A stretch of 64,000 bases of DNA from Parabacteroides faecis (GCF_014647375.1 NZ_BMPB01000002.1:372001-436000); one strand, 5' to 3'. Shown: positions 9,801 to 18,043, counted from the stretch's first letter. Program-made: numbers and translations. Notes: a model not told the origin generated them from the letters alone.

Positions 9801-10047
9801 TTCTGACTTCTGGTACCATAATGCGGCTTATTTCCGCCTGAAAAGCTTGCAGGTCGGATACGACTTCAAAAAGGTTATCTTGAAAGATTATAAGCTGATA
9901 TCTTCTTTGCGGCTGTCTTTATTGGGAACGAATATATTCACCATCTCAGATGTGAAAGACTTCTATGACCCGGAACTGAATGCTAATAACGGGTATGCAT
10001 ACCCGACACAAAAGACTTATTCTATTGTATTAAATGTCGGATTCTAA
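6886..10047 (+). CDS. SusC/RagA family TonB-linked outer-membrane transporter
   Basis: A 1053-residue TonB-dependent transporter of the SusC group. After the export signal (hydrophobic VSALLLCMSPQFIMAEA near 34-50) comes a carboxypeptidase-regulatory-like domain at about 67-135 (VTGTITDDAGEPLIGVNV), the SusC signature ALDEVIVVGYGT near 143, the plug (LQGRTPGV, YGARAGNGIIMV) and a long barrel ending in the terminal Phe of VLNVGF. There is no STN domain, so it is unlikely to signal to an anti-sigma factor. The start is uncertain: ATG at 6922 or the Met before NYLKVGG could be used. With the SusD gene it should import an oligosaccharide or other ligand. No glycosidase or regulator is adjacent, so the substrate is unknown. 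Confidence 0.95.
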   Translation: MSFTVFNRKIKSMTNSINLFRGLIKPHEMNYLKVGGVSALLLCMSPQFIMAEANDNAAVTITQQKEHLVTGTITDDAGEPLIGVNVKIKDSTVGTITDADGKFTINAPVGSQLEISYIGYKTQIVTVGEAPVKLKLKEDSQALDEVIVVGYGTTSTRKMVGAVTAMKTDKIDQLPFTNTASALQGRTPGVIVQQGGAEPGSTPTISIRGGGTPLYVIDGVIREAQDFNSLNSSDIEKISILKDASATAVYGARAGNGIIMVQTKRGKEGQTKIEYTGGIDFSSPTVLPSRVNTAEYTGATNQAAAYDGIDPVYPADVIATLPDTDWQKLALKNNAIQQRHTLSFSGVKNGVNYYTAMGILDQGSLFRESHNDTYTRYNLRSNVSTTFDPIGLEVGVNIDGAWERKHPTIKGSYAVWRDINAAKPTIEAYNPDGTLSALSLHPLAYLDKRSGYNNNDDKYANVQVYANWAVPFVKGLKAGFIGNFRISDYNSKSFNANAPQYTSDGTLVPKDFRSLQMSNSWGWRNSFDVNVQYGKTFGKHNFEVQGVYSFQQTFDENFWGYREGFISSDFDQLFAGDASTQQNSGFAEKSARVGYVGRVKYDYAGKYLFEGNFRVDGSDNFAKGSRYGFFPSAALAWVVSEEGFMKELNERNILNFFKIRASFGQVGLEGLEGLSGDDYRNMRFRYVPAYSFNSKGYVVDGKFVSSFSEGPLVSNDLSWYTKDVWDIGVDLSTLQNRLSASFDYFYYRTKGYLISPQNRYTTPLGKDLPQVKSESVHRRAGFELNLRWKDSYNDFHYEVGFNVTGYNELWEKKEDESLSSLMNPKKRVTHIKNFYGTAYQSNGLYQSGEQILNSPRREASNELKPGDIAYQDINGDGKIDGEDQVRIGKPTFPAVSYGIDFSLDYKGFFVNGLFQGTGERYRALDEFMRGTYAEALTYKFQLDYWRPDNTDAMFPRLSTMTGLNGNNNYGVSSDFWYHNAAYFRLKSLQVGYDFKKVILKDYKLISSLRLSLLGTNIFTISDVKDFYDPELNANNGYAYPTQKTYSIVLNVGF

Positions 10048-10060
10048 AAAGTACAGAAAT

Positions 10061-11785
10061 ATGAAACGAGATAAAATTTATAAATTATTCATCTGCATTA
10101 CGGCATTGACAGGAATGACTTCCTGTAATGACTATCTGGATAATCTCCCTTTGGATAAGTTCCCTGAAGAAACTGTTTGGAGCGAACCTGCGTCGGCACA
10201 ACTATTTGTCAACGGAACTTATTACATTATCAATGATTTTCTGGTGGGGAACGATGACTGGAGCGATAACACGGTCATCAATGCAGAAAAAGCGGATGCC
10301 CTGATCAGGGAACAGATAACCGAAGACAATGATTACGGCTGGTATAAATATGGCGATATCCGCCGTTGTAACATTATCCTTGAAAAAGTGGCAGCCGCTA
10401 CCAACTTCACACAGGCTGATCAGGACCTGTTGATGGGAGAAGGATATTTCCTCCGCGCCTCGGTTTATTTCAATATGGCCCGTAAATTTGGCCGGTTGAT
10501 GATCGTGGATAAGGTGCTGACGCCCGATGATGATATGGAGTTATCGAGAACTAAAACTATCAAGGAAACCTACGATTTCATTCTCAAAGACCTGGATGAA
10601 GCTGCCAAACGCCTTCCTGTAGATGTGAAATCCGGACGTATCAGCCGTGGAGCGGCTTATGCGTTGAAAGCTGAAGTTTGTCTGCAAGGGGCTGCTTATA
10701 TGGATAATGCCTCTGAAAAGAAAGATTACTATACACAAGCCAAACAGGCAAGCGAAGAATTGTTCAATTTAAATAAGTATTCGCTCGATTCTGACTTTAA
10801 GGGGTTGTTTAACGACTATTCGGTCGGAACAAATTCCAGCGAAATAATTCTCGGAGTATATAAGATTTCCGAGAATACAACATTTCAGGGTACCTGGATG
10901 CAGGAATTGGTTCCTAATATGAATATGGATAAGGCGATCGACGGTGTATGGGAAAAATGGCCGTTGGATGCCAATTTGGAAGGTTGGATGGAACGGACTC
11001 CTTCCCAGGAAGTGACCGATGCCTTCCTGGTGATCGACAAGGATGGAAAAGCCAAACGTTGGGATGAAGCATCTTATTATACGGAAGATTTCAAACAAGG
11101 AAAACTGTGGGTGCGTGATGCCCTTTACGGACATCGTGACAAACGTTTCGATGCGACTATCGTCTATGATTCCTGTCATTATTTCACTTCGATTGTTTCT
11201 ACCCGCCTGAAAGGAAATATTCATTATCTGTCTAATAAAGAACAGACACGCCATGTATCGAAGAGTGGATATATCTATCGCAAAAACGTTTATGAAAGTA
11301 AATGGGTATGGTATTCCGACCCGACCGATTATCATTATGTAGTACTCCGCCTGGGGCGTTCTTACCTGAATTATGCAGAAGCTATGCTTCGTTTAGGTGA
11401 CAAGAATACGGCGATCGAATATATAAACAAGACGAGAAGTGTTCACGGTGGCTTACCTGAATTACCGGCAGGCACCAGCCTGGAAGATACCTGGAAATAT
11501 TACAAAATAGAACGCCGTGTCGAACTGGTACAGGAAAACGACCGTTACTGGTCTCTACTTCGCTGGGGAAAAGAAGAGGGACTCGATGTGATCCCCGAAT
11601 TAAATTCAACTCCGACCGCTATTACGATTTCTGAGGACGGTAGGTCTTTCTCCATTGGAACTGTCCAGGCTGTTGAAGCTGCCAATGCGCGTGTCTTTAC
11701 TAAGCGCCGATATCTGCTTCCTGTTCCGAGAAGTGAACGTAATGAGAATCCGAATCTGGCCAACGACCAGAATCCCGGGTGGTAA
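10061..11785 (+). CDS. SusD/RagB family surface lipoprotein
   Basis: A nutrient-binding lipoprotein that caps the SusC pore. From ATG 10061 it has 574 residues with the lipobox LTGMTSC, lipidated Cys22, then NDYLDNLP, a typical SusD opening. TPR-like helices (GEGYFLRASVYFNMARKFG) and the C-terminal RRVELVQENDRYWSLLRWG and LLPVPRSE segments are SusD hallmarks. An in-frame ATG at 10034 lies inside the end of susC and would bury the signal peptide, so I prefer 10061, which begins 13 bases after the susC stop. The third operon member follows. Confidence 0.94.
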   Translation: MKRDKIYKLFICITALTGMTSCNDYLDNLPLDKFPEETVWSEPASAQLFVNGTYYIINDFLVGNDDWSDNTVINAEKADALIREQITEDNDYGWYKYGDIRRCNIILEKVAAATNFTQADQDLLMGEGYFLRASVYFNMARKFGRLMIVDKVLTPDDDMELSRTKTIKETYDFILKDLDEAAKRLPVDVKSGRISRGAAYALKAEVCLQGAAYMDNASEKKDYYTQAKQASEELFNLNKYSLDSDFKGLFNDYSVGTNSSEIILGVYKISENTTFQGTWMQELVPNMNMDKAIDGVWEKWPLDANLEGWMERTPSQEVTDAFLVIDKDGKAKRWDEASYYTEDFKQGKLWVRDALYGHRDKRFDATIVYDSCHYFTSIVSTRLKGNIHYLSNKEQTRHVSKSGYIYRKNVYESKWVWYSDPTDYHYVVLRLGRSYLNYAEAMLRLGDKNTAIEYINKTRSVHGGLPELPAGTSLEDTWKYYKIERRVELVQENDRYWSLLRWGKEEGLDVIPELNSTPTAITISEDGRSFSIGTVQAVEAANARVFTKRRYLLPVPRSERNENPNLANDQNPGW

Positions 11786-11819
11786 CAACAAAATAGTATG
11801 AACAATAACTATAAATAGA

Positions 11820-12290
11820 ATGAATATGAAATATTTGAAATATATATTGCTGTTCTTCGTTTGCTTGTCATTCTCTTCCTGCCTGACATCAGGTCTGGAA
11901 GATCTGCCCAGCTATGAAGATGCTGACGTTAAGGCGTTCACTTTTGAATATCGTTGGATGATCAAAGAGGGCGAAAGTGAGAAACTGAGAGTCCAGAAAA
12001 TGGATACGGATGTAAAGATCGACGTAGACAATATGACTGTTACCTGTACTATTACGGTACCGGCTGTGAACGGAGCTTTTACTCAGGAAGTACGCAATAA
12101 AGTAGCATTGAGCAATCTGAATGCATATTGCACGATCTCTACTGCGGCTACAATTACACCTGTCGGCGATACTCCTGTATTAGGTAAAATAGGGGATTTC
12201 TCCAAAAGTGATATGCAATATGAAGTTGTTGCAGCTGATGGAAAGACGAAGAAGATTTGGAAACTTATTATTGGTGGTTTTAATAAGTAG
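11820..12290 (+). CDS. Small lipoprotein of the SusCD operon (DUF5018-like)
   Basis: A 156-residue lipoprotein. From the second ATG (11826) the lipobox SFSSC places the lipidated Cys at residue 19. The remainder is beta-rich and holds one Ig-like or DUF5018-type domain (ADVKAFTFEYRW..., ending KIWKLIIGGFNK), where short strands alternate with charged turns. It follows susD by 34 bases, so it is probably a surface accessory binding protein of the same uptake system. The family assignment rests on position and general pattern; ligand unknown. A strong terminator follows. Confidence 0.7.
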   Translation: MNMKYLKYILLFFVCLSFSSCLTSGLEDLPSYEDADVKAFTFEYRWMIKEGESEKLRVQKMDTDVKIDVDNMTVTCTITVPAVNGAFTQEVRNKVALSNLNAYCTISTAATITPVGDTPVLGKIGDFSKSDMQYEVVAADGKTKKIWKLIIGGFNK

Positions 12291-12309
12291 GCGTTTGGTA
12301 AATAAAGAA

Positions 12310-12342
12310 AGTGGCCGTCCAAAAGTGATTTTGGCGGCCACT
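12310..12342. terminator. Rho-independent terminator after the SusCD operon
   Basis: agtggccg pairs with cggccact and ccaaaa with ttttgg around a GTGA loop, with one bulged base, followed by gttgtttt. The stem is 20 bases after the lipoprotein stop and can also serve the convergent HU-like gene, which ends at 12386. Confidence 0.85.
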
Positions 12343-12385
12343 GTTGTTTTATATCCATCCGGGTGGCGGAGTCTTCCCCGGAAAA

Positions 12386-12994
12386 TTAAACTTGTCCGGC
12401 TTTTGACAAAGTATAGACGACGACTTTCCGGTATCCCTGTTGGGTTATTTTCTTTTCTGCGAGAAGTTCCTTGATATCCTTCAATGCGAGATAACGCGTA
12501 CACTCGTTTATCCCCATACAATCGGAGCTCATAATAGTTTCTTGTTTTTCAAGGTATTGCATGATCCTTGCCTTTCGTTCCTCACTGTTGTATTTTACAG
12601 GTTTCGATGATCCCGGCTTTCTTTCCACGTCCATACAGCGAAGGCGGTCTGTTATTTCTTTCGAACAGCGGAAGTTTACCGACTTGAAACTGATATCTTC
12701 GGCACGCACTTGCCGGGGATTTGTTATTTTAGGACATTTCAGTGAGATGGAAAAATGCCCGAGACCTTCCAGTTCGACTTCATCGCCGTCTTCCAAATAT
12801 GATACGAGCACATCTGCAAAAGCTTGCAATAGTCCTTTCACATCTCCCGGGCTAAAAGATGTGCATTCGGATATCTCTCGTGTAATCCGGTCGATCCGTA
12901 TCGTTCTTCCCGGAATGATGCGGGCATGAAGAATATCACTTTCTTTCTCTCCTTTATGCGGAGGATTTTTGAAAAGTCCGTACTGTGCAGTCAT
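12386..12994 (-). CDS. HU-like DNA-binding protein with C-terminal extension
   Basis: A 202-residue member of the Bacteroidota HU/IHF-like proteins. Residues about 1-125 form the HU-fold part (FSPGDVKGLLQAFADVLVSYLEDGDEVELEGLGHFSISL). The last 65 residues (EERKARIMQYLEKQETIMSSDCM..., ...KITQQGYRKVVVY) look like a helix-turn-helix module. It is about twice as long as canonical HU (90 residues), so it is probably a locus-specific regulator or architectural protein, not bulk nucleoid HU. A repeat array of 22-base units fills its leader (13064-13149), and a promoter with both elements lies just upstream. Autoregulation through these repeats is my inference. Confidence 0.85.
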   Translation of the reverse strand: MTAQYGLFKNPPHKGEKESDILHARIIPGRTIRIDRITREISECTSFSPGDVKGLLQAFADVLVSYLEDGDEVELEGLGHFSISLKCPKITNPRQVRAEDISFKSVNFRCSKEITDRLRCMDVERKPGSSKPVKYNSEERKARIMQYLEKQETIMSSDCMGINECTRYLALKDIKELLAEKKITQQGYRKVVVYTLSKAGQV

Positions 12995-13063
12995 AATACC
13001 AGTGTTTTTTAATTATAAGGTTACTACTTTCAAATTCAAACGTCCGTATCTTCTATATTTTTG

Positions 13064-13149
13064 ACCCAGGTCGCAAACGTTTACTACCTTGGTCAAAAAC
13101 GTTTAGCACCTAGGTCGAAAACGTTTGTCACCCAGGTCGAAAATATAGG
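13064..13149. repeat. Four 22-base direct repeats with palindromic cores
   Basis: Units start at 13064, 13086, 13108 and 13130 (the last is partial, 20 bases). Each begins ACC, then a palindromic core (CCAGGTC, CTTGGTC, CTAGGTC, CCAGGTC); the first three also contain the perfect 8-base palindrome AAACGTTT. The whole array is bracketed by near-inverted ends (ctatatttttgacc left, ggtcgaaaatatag right, one mismatch). It lies between the promoter and start of the HU-like gene, in what would be the 5' untranslated leader, and upstream of the divergent DUF5131 gene. Confidence 0.85.
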
Positions 13150-13159
13150 AGTAAAGGAA

Positions 13160-13190
13160 CAAATATATTGAAAGATAGGAGGAAAAACAA
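13160..13190 (-). promoter_or_regulatory. Promoter of the HU-like gene
   Basis: On the minus strand TTG (13188-13190), a 20-base spacer and TATATTTG (13160-13167) match the Bacteroidota -33/-7 promoter. Transcription should begin near 13153, immediately before the repeat array, giving a leader of about 160 bases. Confidence 0.6.
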
Positions 13191-13313
13191 GGAAAGAAGG
13201 GAGAGATATATCAGAAGTTCACCGGATTATTTCTTTCCTGCAGGTAAAAGGAATAAAATTATTGTACTTTCGTGCTGATTTTACTGAAGTTCTACCGCTA
13301 TAAAAAGAATAGA

Positions 13314-14054
13314 ATGGGGCAAAAAGCATCTATATGGAATCCCTGGCATGGCTGTCATAAGTTAAGTGAGGGATGCCGGCATTGCTATGTTTATCGTACG
13401 GACGGTAAATATGGCAAAGACAGTTCTGTTGTTGCAAAAACGGAAAAGTTTGATCTGCCTTTGCAGCTGAAAAAGAATAAGACTTATAAAATTCCTTCGG
13501 GAAACCTTGTTTATACCTGCTTTACTTCCGATTTCCTGGTTGAAGATGCGGATGAATGGCGTGCCGAAGCCTGGGAAATGATACGGACGCGGCAGGATCT
13601 TGATTTTCTGTTCATTACCAAACGGATCGACCGGTTGCATGAATGTCTTCCGGCTGACTGGGGAGATGGATATGATCATGTAACCATCTGTTGCACAATG
13701 GAAAATCAGGACCGGATAGATTATCGCCTGCCTATCTATAAAGCTGCTCCGATAAAGCATAAAATTATTATTTGCGAACCGCTTCTCGGACCGATAGACT
13801 TCAGAGGTGAACTGGGCGATTGGGTGGAACAGGTGGTAGCCGGAGGGGAATCCGGTAAGGAGGCCCGTAGATGCAATTATGACTGGGTGCTGGATATCCG
13901 TCGGCAATGCATGGAGGCGGATGTCGGTTTCTGGTTTAAGCAAACCGGTTCTTATCTGCTGAAAGAAGGTTGCGAATATAAAATTGCCCGTCAGTTTCAA
14001 CACTCACAGGCAAGGAAAGCTGGGATAAATTATGAACGGAAGAAGAATCTATAA
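13314..14054 (+). CDS. DUF5131 (phage Gp37/Gp68-like) family protein
   Basis: A 246-residue protein from ATG 13314 (MGQKASIWNPWHGCHKLSEG). It has the DUF5131 signature NPWHGC, a Cys cluster C-x6-C-x2-C-Y (CHKLSEGCRHCY), CFTSDFLVEDADEWR, FITKR, CCTMENQ, EPLLGPID and VAGGESGKEARRC. The family is common in phages and bacteria and has been proposed to be radical-SAM related; its activity is not established. An in-frame ATG at 13272 is less likely because residues before MGQKAS are not typical. No other phage gene is nearby, so it looks domesticated or a lone insertion. It converges on the T9SS plug-like gene. Confidence 0.85.
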   Translation: MGQKASIWNPWHGCHKLSEGCRHCYVYRTDGKYGKDSSVVAKTEKFDLPLQLKKNKTYKIPSGNLVYTCFTSDFLVEDADEWRAEAWEMIRTRQDLDFLFITKRIDRLHECLPADWGDGYDHVTICCTMENQDRIDYRLPIYKAAPIKHKIIICEPLLGPIDFRGELGDWVEQVVAGGESGKEARRCNYDWVLDIRRQCMEADVGFWFKQTGSYLLKEGCEYKIARQFQHSQARKAGINYERKKNL

Positions 14055-14088
14055 AACGCAATGCAGGTTAAAATACCTGCATTGCGTT
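14055..14088. terminator. Bidirectional terminator between convergent genes
   Basis: A perfect 14-base stem, aacgcaatgcaggt (14055-14068) with acctgcattgcgtt (14075-14088), and a 6-base loop. It starts right after the DUF5131 stop and overlaps the last codons of the minus-strand gene. A short T run follows on the minus strand. Confidence 0.8.
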
Positions 14089-15342
14089 CTTAACGCTTGT
14101 GACTCCGATTAATCGGTCGTATTGTATGCCCATCGGGCGGTAATAGACGTAAATGGTATATTCGTTTTCTGCCTGATAGTAATTGCCTTCTATCGGACCA
14201 GTTTCTCCGACCGTGTTACCGTTGGGTACAAACAGATATTGATAATTATAACTTCCTTGTTTTAAAAGCACTGCTTTTTCATACTGGTGAGTTTCAAAAT
14301 TGTAACCCATCTTGCTCTTTTCATCGAGTACATTGTGGAAGAGTTCGCCGTTCAGATAAACATTGCCGTCAAGTAACGGGTCGCAGGCCAAAGCGAAATG
14401 AACAATGCAGTAATCCGCCTCCGTATCCGGATCGTTGCAACTGCTGCAACGAATAAAGAAACGGCCGTCCTGATCCTGATCGTACTGATAGGTCTGGTCG
14501 CTGCGTTTATGGTCGGTCATTAGTTCCACATTATAATAAGGATTGTGGTACGAAATATTTTCTATGTGCATTCCATTATATTTGGTACTCAGGAATTCCA
14601 TACGGCGGTATTCATTTCCGGCCGAGAAGATCAGACTACGGTTGTTTGTGTAGCCGATCTGATTCTCAAGAATGGTTGTCGGTTGAAGTCCTGATACGGC
14701 ATTATCGCGCCGGTTATCCTGATAGACATGTATTTTCAGATCTGTTTGCGGATAAGGTATCGGAAAGTTTTTATTATTGATCGTGAAACTAACCTGCTGG
14801 TGAGTCTGGTTTGTATCGATGTCCGTATTTCCGCTAACGGAAGCAGAAATGCCGACCATCGGCTCCACAACAGAGAAACAGGCGGTAAGAACTATCTGGT
14901 CAGGAATGTCTTCATTATAAATCTGTACGGCATAATTTCCCGAAACTTTGAATTGTATGTCTTCATTCGGCAACAGCAGATTGTAGTTTGTGTACTGTGT
15001 TGTGGTGTTAATGGAATTCGCGAAGTCATCTATCGTTAATCCTTGAAAACCACTCATATATTGAATGGGAGAGAGGATAGACTTCTGCCAGTTTGCATCA
15101 CAATGGATGATGGAATAAGAATAGCGGACGCCGCCTTGTTCCAACGCATCGAAGTTGATCTGGATCTGTTGGTCGCCGTTCAACTCGATATAAGGCTCGG
15201 AAATAAACTCTCCGGCCACCTTCACCTGAAGGGTTTTTATCAGCTTGCTGTTAACGTCGGTAAAGTACGTTTGCTGAGCATTGGCCGGCATTATAGCGGC
15301 ACAAAACAACAAAAATAGTAAACAATGTACTCTCATTTTCAT
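14068..15342 (-). CDS. Type IX secretion plug-domain (DUF5103) protein
   Basis: A 424-residue exported protein with signal peptide (HCLLFLLFCAAIMPANAQ, cleavage near residue 23) and a beta-rich body matching the DUF5103 family, which in Flavobacterium structures plugs the SprA translocon of the type IX secretion system. Visible features include TLQVKVAGEF, ELNGDQQIQINFD, YSIIHCDANWQ and C-terminal YYRPMGIQYDRLIGV. Length fits the family (about 420). No other T9SS gene is present in the window, which is usual because these genes are scattered. It is divergent from nqrA. Confidence 0.87.
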   Translation of the reverse strand: MKMRVHCLLFLLFCAAIMPANAQQTYFTDVNSKLIKTLQVKVAGEFISEPYIELNGDQQIQINFDALEQGGVRYSYSIIHCDANWQKSILSPIQYMSGFQGLTIDDFANSINTTTQYTNYNLLLPNEDIQFKVSGNYAVQIYNEDIPDQIVLTACFSVVEPMVGISASVSGNTDIDTNQTHQQVSFTINNKNFPIPYPQTDLKIHVYQDNRRDNAVSGLQPTTILENQIGYTNNRSLIFSAGNEYRRMEFLSTKYNGMHIENISYHNPYYNVELMTDHKRSDQTYQYDQDQDGRFFIRCSSCNDPDTEADYCIVHFALACDPLLDGNVYLNGELFHNVLDEKSKMGYNFETHQYEKAVLLKQGSYNYQYLFVPNGNTVGETGPIEGNYYQAENEYTIYVYYRPMGIQYDRLIGVTSVKNAMQVF

Positions 15343-15425
15343 GTATCTTTCTTTGACGGTACAAAATTATGGAATTATTTCTCTAATTATTTCTTTAATC
15401 CTGCTTTAAAGCATAAAAATTTATG

Positions 15426-15433
15426 TACTTTTG
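15426..15433 (+). promoter_or_regulatory. Candidate -7 box for the nqr operon
   Basis: TACTTTTG matches TAnnTTTG, 35 bases before the nqrA ATG. The -33 element is not obvious. Confidence 0.45.
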
Positions 15434-15468
15434 CGGGAAAATTACATATAAACAATTTTAGTTGTATC

Positions 15469-16818
15469 ATGGCAAATGTGATTAAGATTAAAAAGGGTTT
15501 AGACATTAATCTGAAGGGTAAAGCTTCGGACGTACTGTTAAACACCGGGAAAAGCGACAGTTATGCTATCGTCCCCGATTATTATAACGGTATTACCCCC
15601 AAAGTTGTTGCCAAAGTAGGAGAAAAAGTCAAAGCCGGTTCTGTATTGATGATCGATAAGAACCGCCCGGAGATCAAGTTCGTTTCACCCGTTAGCGGTG
15701 AAGTAACTGCCGTAAACCGAGGAGAGAAGCGTAAAGTGCTTAGCATCGTTGTTAAGCCGGACACGCAGATCGAGTATGAGGATTTCGGTAAGAAAAATGT
15801 GTCTTCGCTGAAGAGTGAAGAGATAAAGGAAGCCCTGCTCAATGGTGGTATGTGGCCTTTTATCAAACAGCGTCCGTACGATATCGTAGCAACGCCGACA
15901 GATGAACCGCGTGACATTTTTGTGTCAGCATTCTATTCTGCACCGTTAGCTCCGAATTTCGATTTCATCCTGAAAGGACAGGAAGCTGATTTCCAGACCG
16001 GGTTGGATGCACTGGCAAAACTTACGAAAGGTAAAGTTTATGTCGGCGTCAGAAAAGGTTCTTCCGTGAATGTGAAGGGAGTTGAAACCGTTGAGTTTGA
16101 AGGACCGCATCCTGCAGGTAATGTGGGTGTGCAGATCAACCATATCAAACCGGTTAATAAACTGGAAGTTGTTTGGGTGGTAAATCCGGCAGACGTGATC
16201 GTTATCGGTCGTCTGTTCAATAAAGGAGTAGCTGATTTCAGTCGCTTGGTAGCTATCACTGGGTCAGAAACAACGGAAAGAGGATATATCAAAACAATTT
16301 CAGGTTGTACGATCAACAGTTTGGTTGCCGGAAAGATACTGGAAGGCAAGGAAGATCTTCGTATCATCAGCGGAAATGTGCTGACCGGAACGAAAGTTCG
16401 TAAAGATGATTATCTGGGTGCTTATGACAATCAGATCACTGTGATTCCGGAAGGAGACAAAACATATGATTTCTTCGGCTGGGCGACTCCCGGATTCGGA
16501 AAATATAGCGTAAGCCACTCTTTCTTTACCTGGTTGGCTCCGAAGAGCAAAGAATATGTAATCGATGCACGTATCAAAGGTGGTAAACGTGCCATGATCA
16601 TGTCGAACGAATACGAAAAAGTATTCCCGATGAGCATCTATCCCGAATACCTGCTGAAAGCCATTATCGCTTTCGATATCGATAAAATGGAAAATCTGGG
16701 TATCTACGAAGTTGCTCCGGAAGATTTTGCACTTTGCGAATTTGTTGACACTTCCAAGATCGAGATCCAGAAGATCGTACGTCAGGGATTGGATCTGTTA
16801 TACAAGGAAATGAATTAA
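15469..16818 (+). CDS. nqrA: Na+-translocating NADH:quinone reductase subunit A
   Basis: A 449-residue peripheral subunit of the six-subunit Na+-NQR that oxidises NADH, reduces quinone and pumps sodium. It starts MANVIKIKKGLDINLKGKA, the usual NqrA opening, and contains the biotinyl-lipoyl-like N-terminal hammerhead (PVSGEVTAVNRGEKRKVLSI) and the characteristic PADVIVIGRLF and FFGWATPGFGKYS segments. An in-frame upstream extension to 15325 overlaps the divergent gene and is rejected. First gene of nqrABCDEF. It has no quinone-site annotation I can confirm by eye. Confidence 0.96.
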   Translation: MANVIKIKKGLDINLKGKASDVLLNTGKSDSYAIVPDYYNGITPKVVAKVGEKVKAGSVLMIDKNRPEIKFVSPVSGEVTAVNRGEKRKVLSIVVKPDTQIEYEDFGKKNVSSLKSEEIKEALLNGGMWPFIKQRPYDIVATPTDEPRDIFVSAFYSAPLAPNFDFILKGQEADFQTGLDALAKLTKGKVYVGVRKGSSVNVKGVETVEFEGPHPAGNVGVQINHIKPVNKLEVVWVVNPADVIVIGRLFNKGVADFSRLVAITGSETTERGYIKTISGCTINSLVAGKILEGKEDLRIISGNVLTGTKVRKDDYLGAYDNQITVIPEGDKTYDFFGWATPGFGKYSVSHSFFTWLAPKSKEYVIDARIKGGKRAMIMSNEYEKVFPMSIYPEYLLKAIIAFDIDKMENLGIYEVAPEDFALCEFVDTSKIEIQKIVRQGLDLLYKEMN

Positions 16819-16840
16819 TAACATAAAAAATTAGAATACA

Positions 16841-18043
16841 TTGAAAGCGTTAAGGAATTACCTCGACAAGATTAAGCCTACTTTTGAAGAAGGCGGAAAG
16901 CTGGCGATGTTCCGTTCTGTATTCGAAGGTGTTGAAACATTCTTATTTGTTCCGAGCACCACTTCGAAATCAGGCGTGCATATTCACGACTATATCGATT
17001 CTAAGCGTACTATGACTGTGGTTATTATCGCTTTGTTGCCTGCTTTGCTTTTTGGTATGTACAATGTCGGCTATCAACACAATCTGGCTGTTGGCGCTGA
17101 TCCCGGATTTTTGATGACCTTCATCTTCGGTTTCCTGGCTGTACTGCCTAAAATTATTGTTTCGTATGTAGTAGGTCTGGGTATCGAGTTTGCTGTTGCC
17201 CAGGTGAAGAAAGAAGAAATTCAGGAAGGTTTCCTGGTTTCCGGTATATTGATCCCGATGATCGTTCCTATCGATACTCCGCTGTGGATGATCGCTGTAG
17301 CTACTGCTTTTGCAGTCGTTTTTGCTAAGGAAGTATTCGGTGGTACAGGTTATAACGTATTTAACGTAGCATTGGTAACACGTGCATTCCTGTTCTTTGC
17401 TTATCCGGCTGCCATGTCTGGCGACCAGGTATTCGTTCGCACAGCCGATACATTCGGACTGGGTGCAGGAACAGTAGTTGACGGTTTCTCCGGAGCTACT
17501 CCGCTGGGACAGGTTGCTATTGCAGGAAAGGATATGATCGGTTCATTCCAGACAGTCGACGTTCTGGGTAACCCGATGACTACCTGGGATATGTTCCTGG
17601 GACTGATTCCGGGTTCAATCGGTGAAACATCCGTATTGGCTATCCTGATCGGTGCTGTTATCCTTCTGTATACTCAGATCGCAAGCTGGAAGACCATGCT
17701 GTCTGTATTTGTAGGTGGTGCTTTAATGGCGGCTATCTTCAATATGATCGGCACAACGGTGGCTATGTGTGTATCTCCGATCGATCATTTGTTCCTGGGT
17801 GGTTTTGCTTTTGGTGCCGTATTTATGGCTACCGACCCTGTGACATCTGCACGTACTGAAACAGGTAAATATATCTATGGCTTCCTGGTAGGAGCAATGG
17901 CTATCATTATCCGTGCATTGAACCCGGGTTATCCTGAAGGTATGATGCTTGCTATCCTGTTAATGAATGTATTTGCTCCGCTGATCGACTACTATGTGGT
18001 AGAAAGCAACATCACACGTCGTTTGAAAAGAGCAGTGAAGTAA
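16841..18043 (+). CDS. nqrB: Na+-NQR subunit B (TTG start)
   Basis: A 400-residue inner-membrane subunit with about nine to ten helices. It carries covalently bound FMN on the Thr of DGFSGATPLGQ. The reading frame opens with TTG at 16841 giving MKALRNYLDKIKPTFEEGGKL, which is the standard NqrB N-terminus, so the unusual start codon is convincing; the next Met (MFRSVF) would remove conserved residues. It begins 22 bases after nqrA. The GATPLG motif and the C-terminal FMATDPVTSARTETGKY loop are intact. Confidence 0.96.
   Translation: MKALRNYLDKIKPTFEEGGKLAMFRSVFEGVETFLFVPSTTSKSGVHIHDYIDSKRTMTVVIIALLPALLFGMYNVGYQHNLAVGADPGFLMTFIFGFLAVLPKIIVSYVVGLGIEFAVAQVKKEEIQEGFLVSGILIPMIVPIDTPLWMIAVATAFAVVFAKEVFGGTGYNVFNVALVTRAFLFFAYPAAMSGDQVFVRTADTFGLGAGTVVDGFSGATPLGQVAIAGKDMIGSFQTVDVLGNPMTTWDMFLGLIPGSIGETSVLAILIGAVILLYTQIASWKTMLSVFVGGALMAAIFNMIGTTVAMCVSPIDHLFLGGFAFGAVFMATDPVTSARTETGKYIYGFLVGAMAIIIRALNPGYPEGMMLAILLMNVFAPLIDYYVVESNITRRLKRAVK

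Noticed and set aside
10769-11335. 188-residue minus-strand reading frame
   Set aside because: Lies fully inside the strongly supported SusD gene on the other strand and has no recognisable domain.
13064-13149. CRISPR array
   Set aside because: Units are direct tandem copies with no spacers, only four copies, and no cas gene is present.
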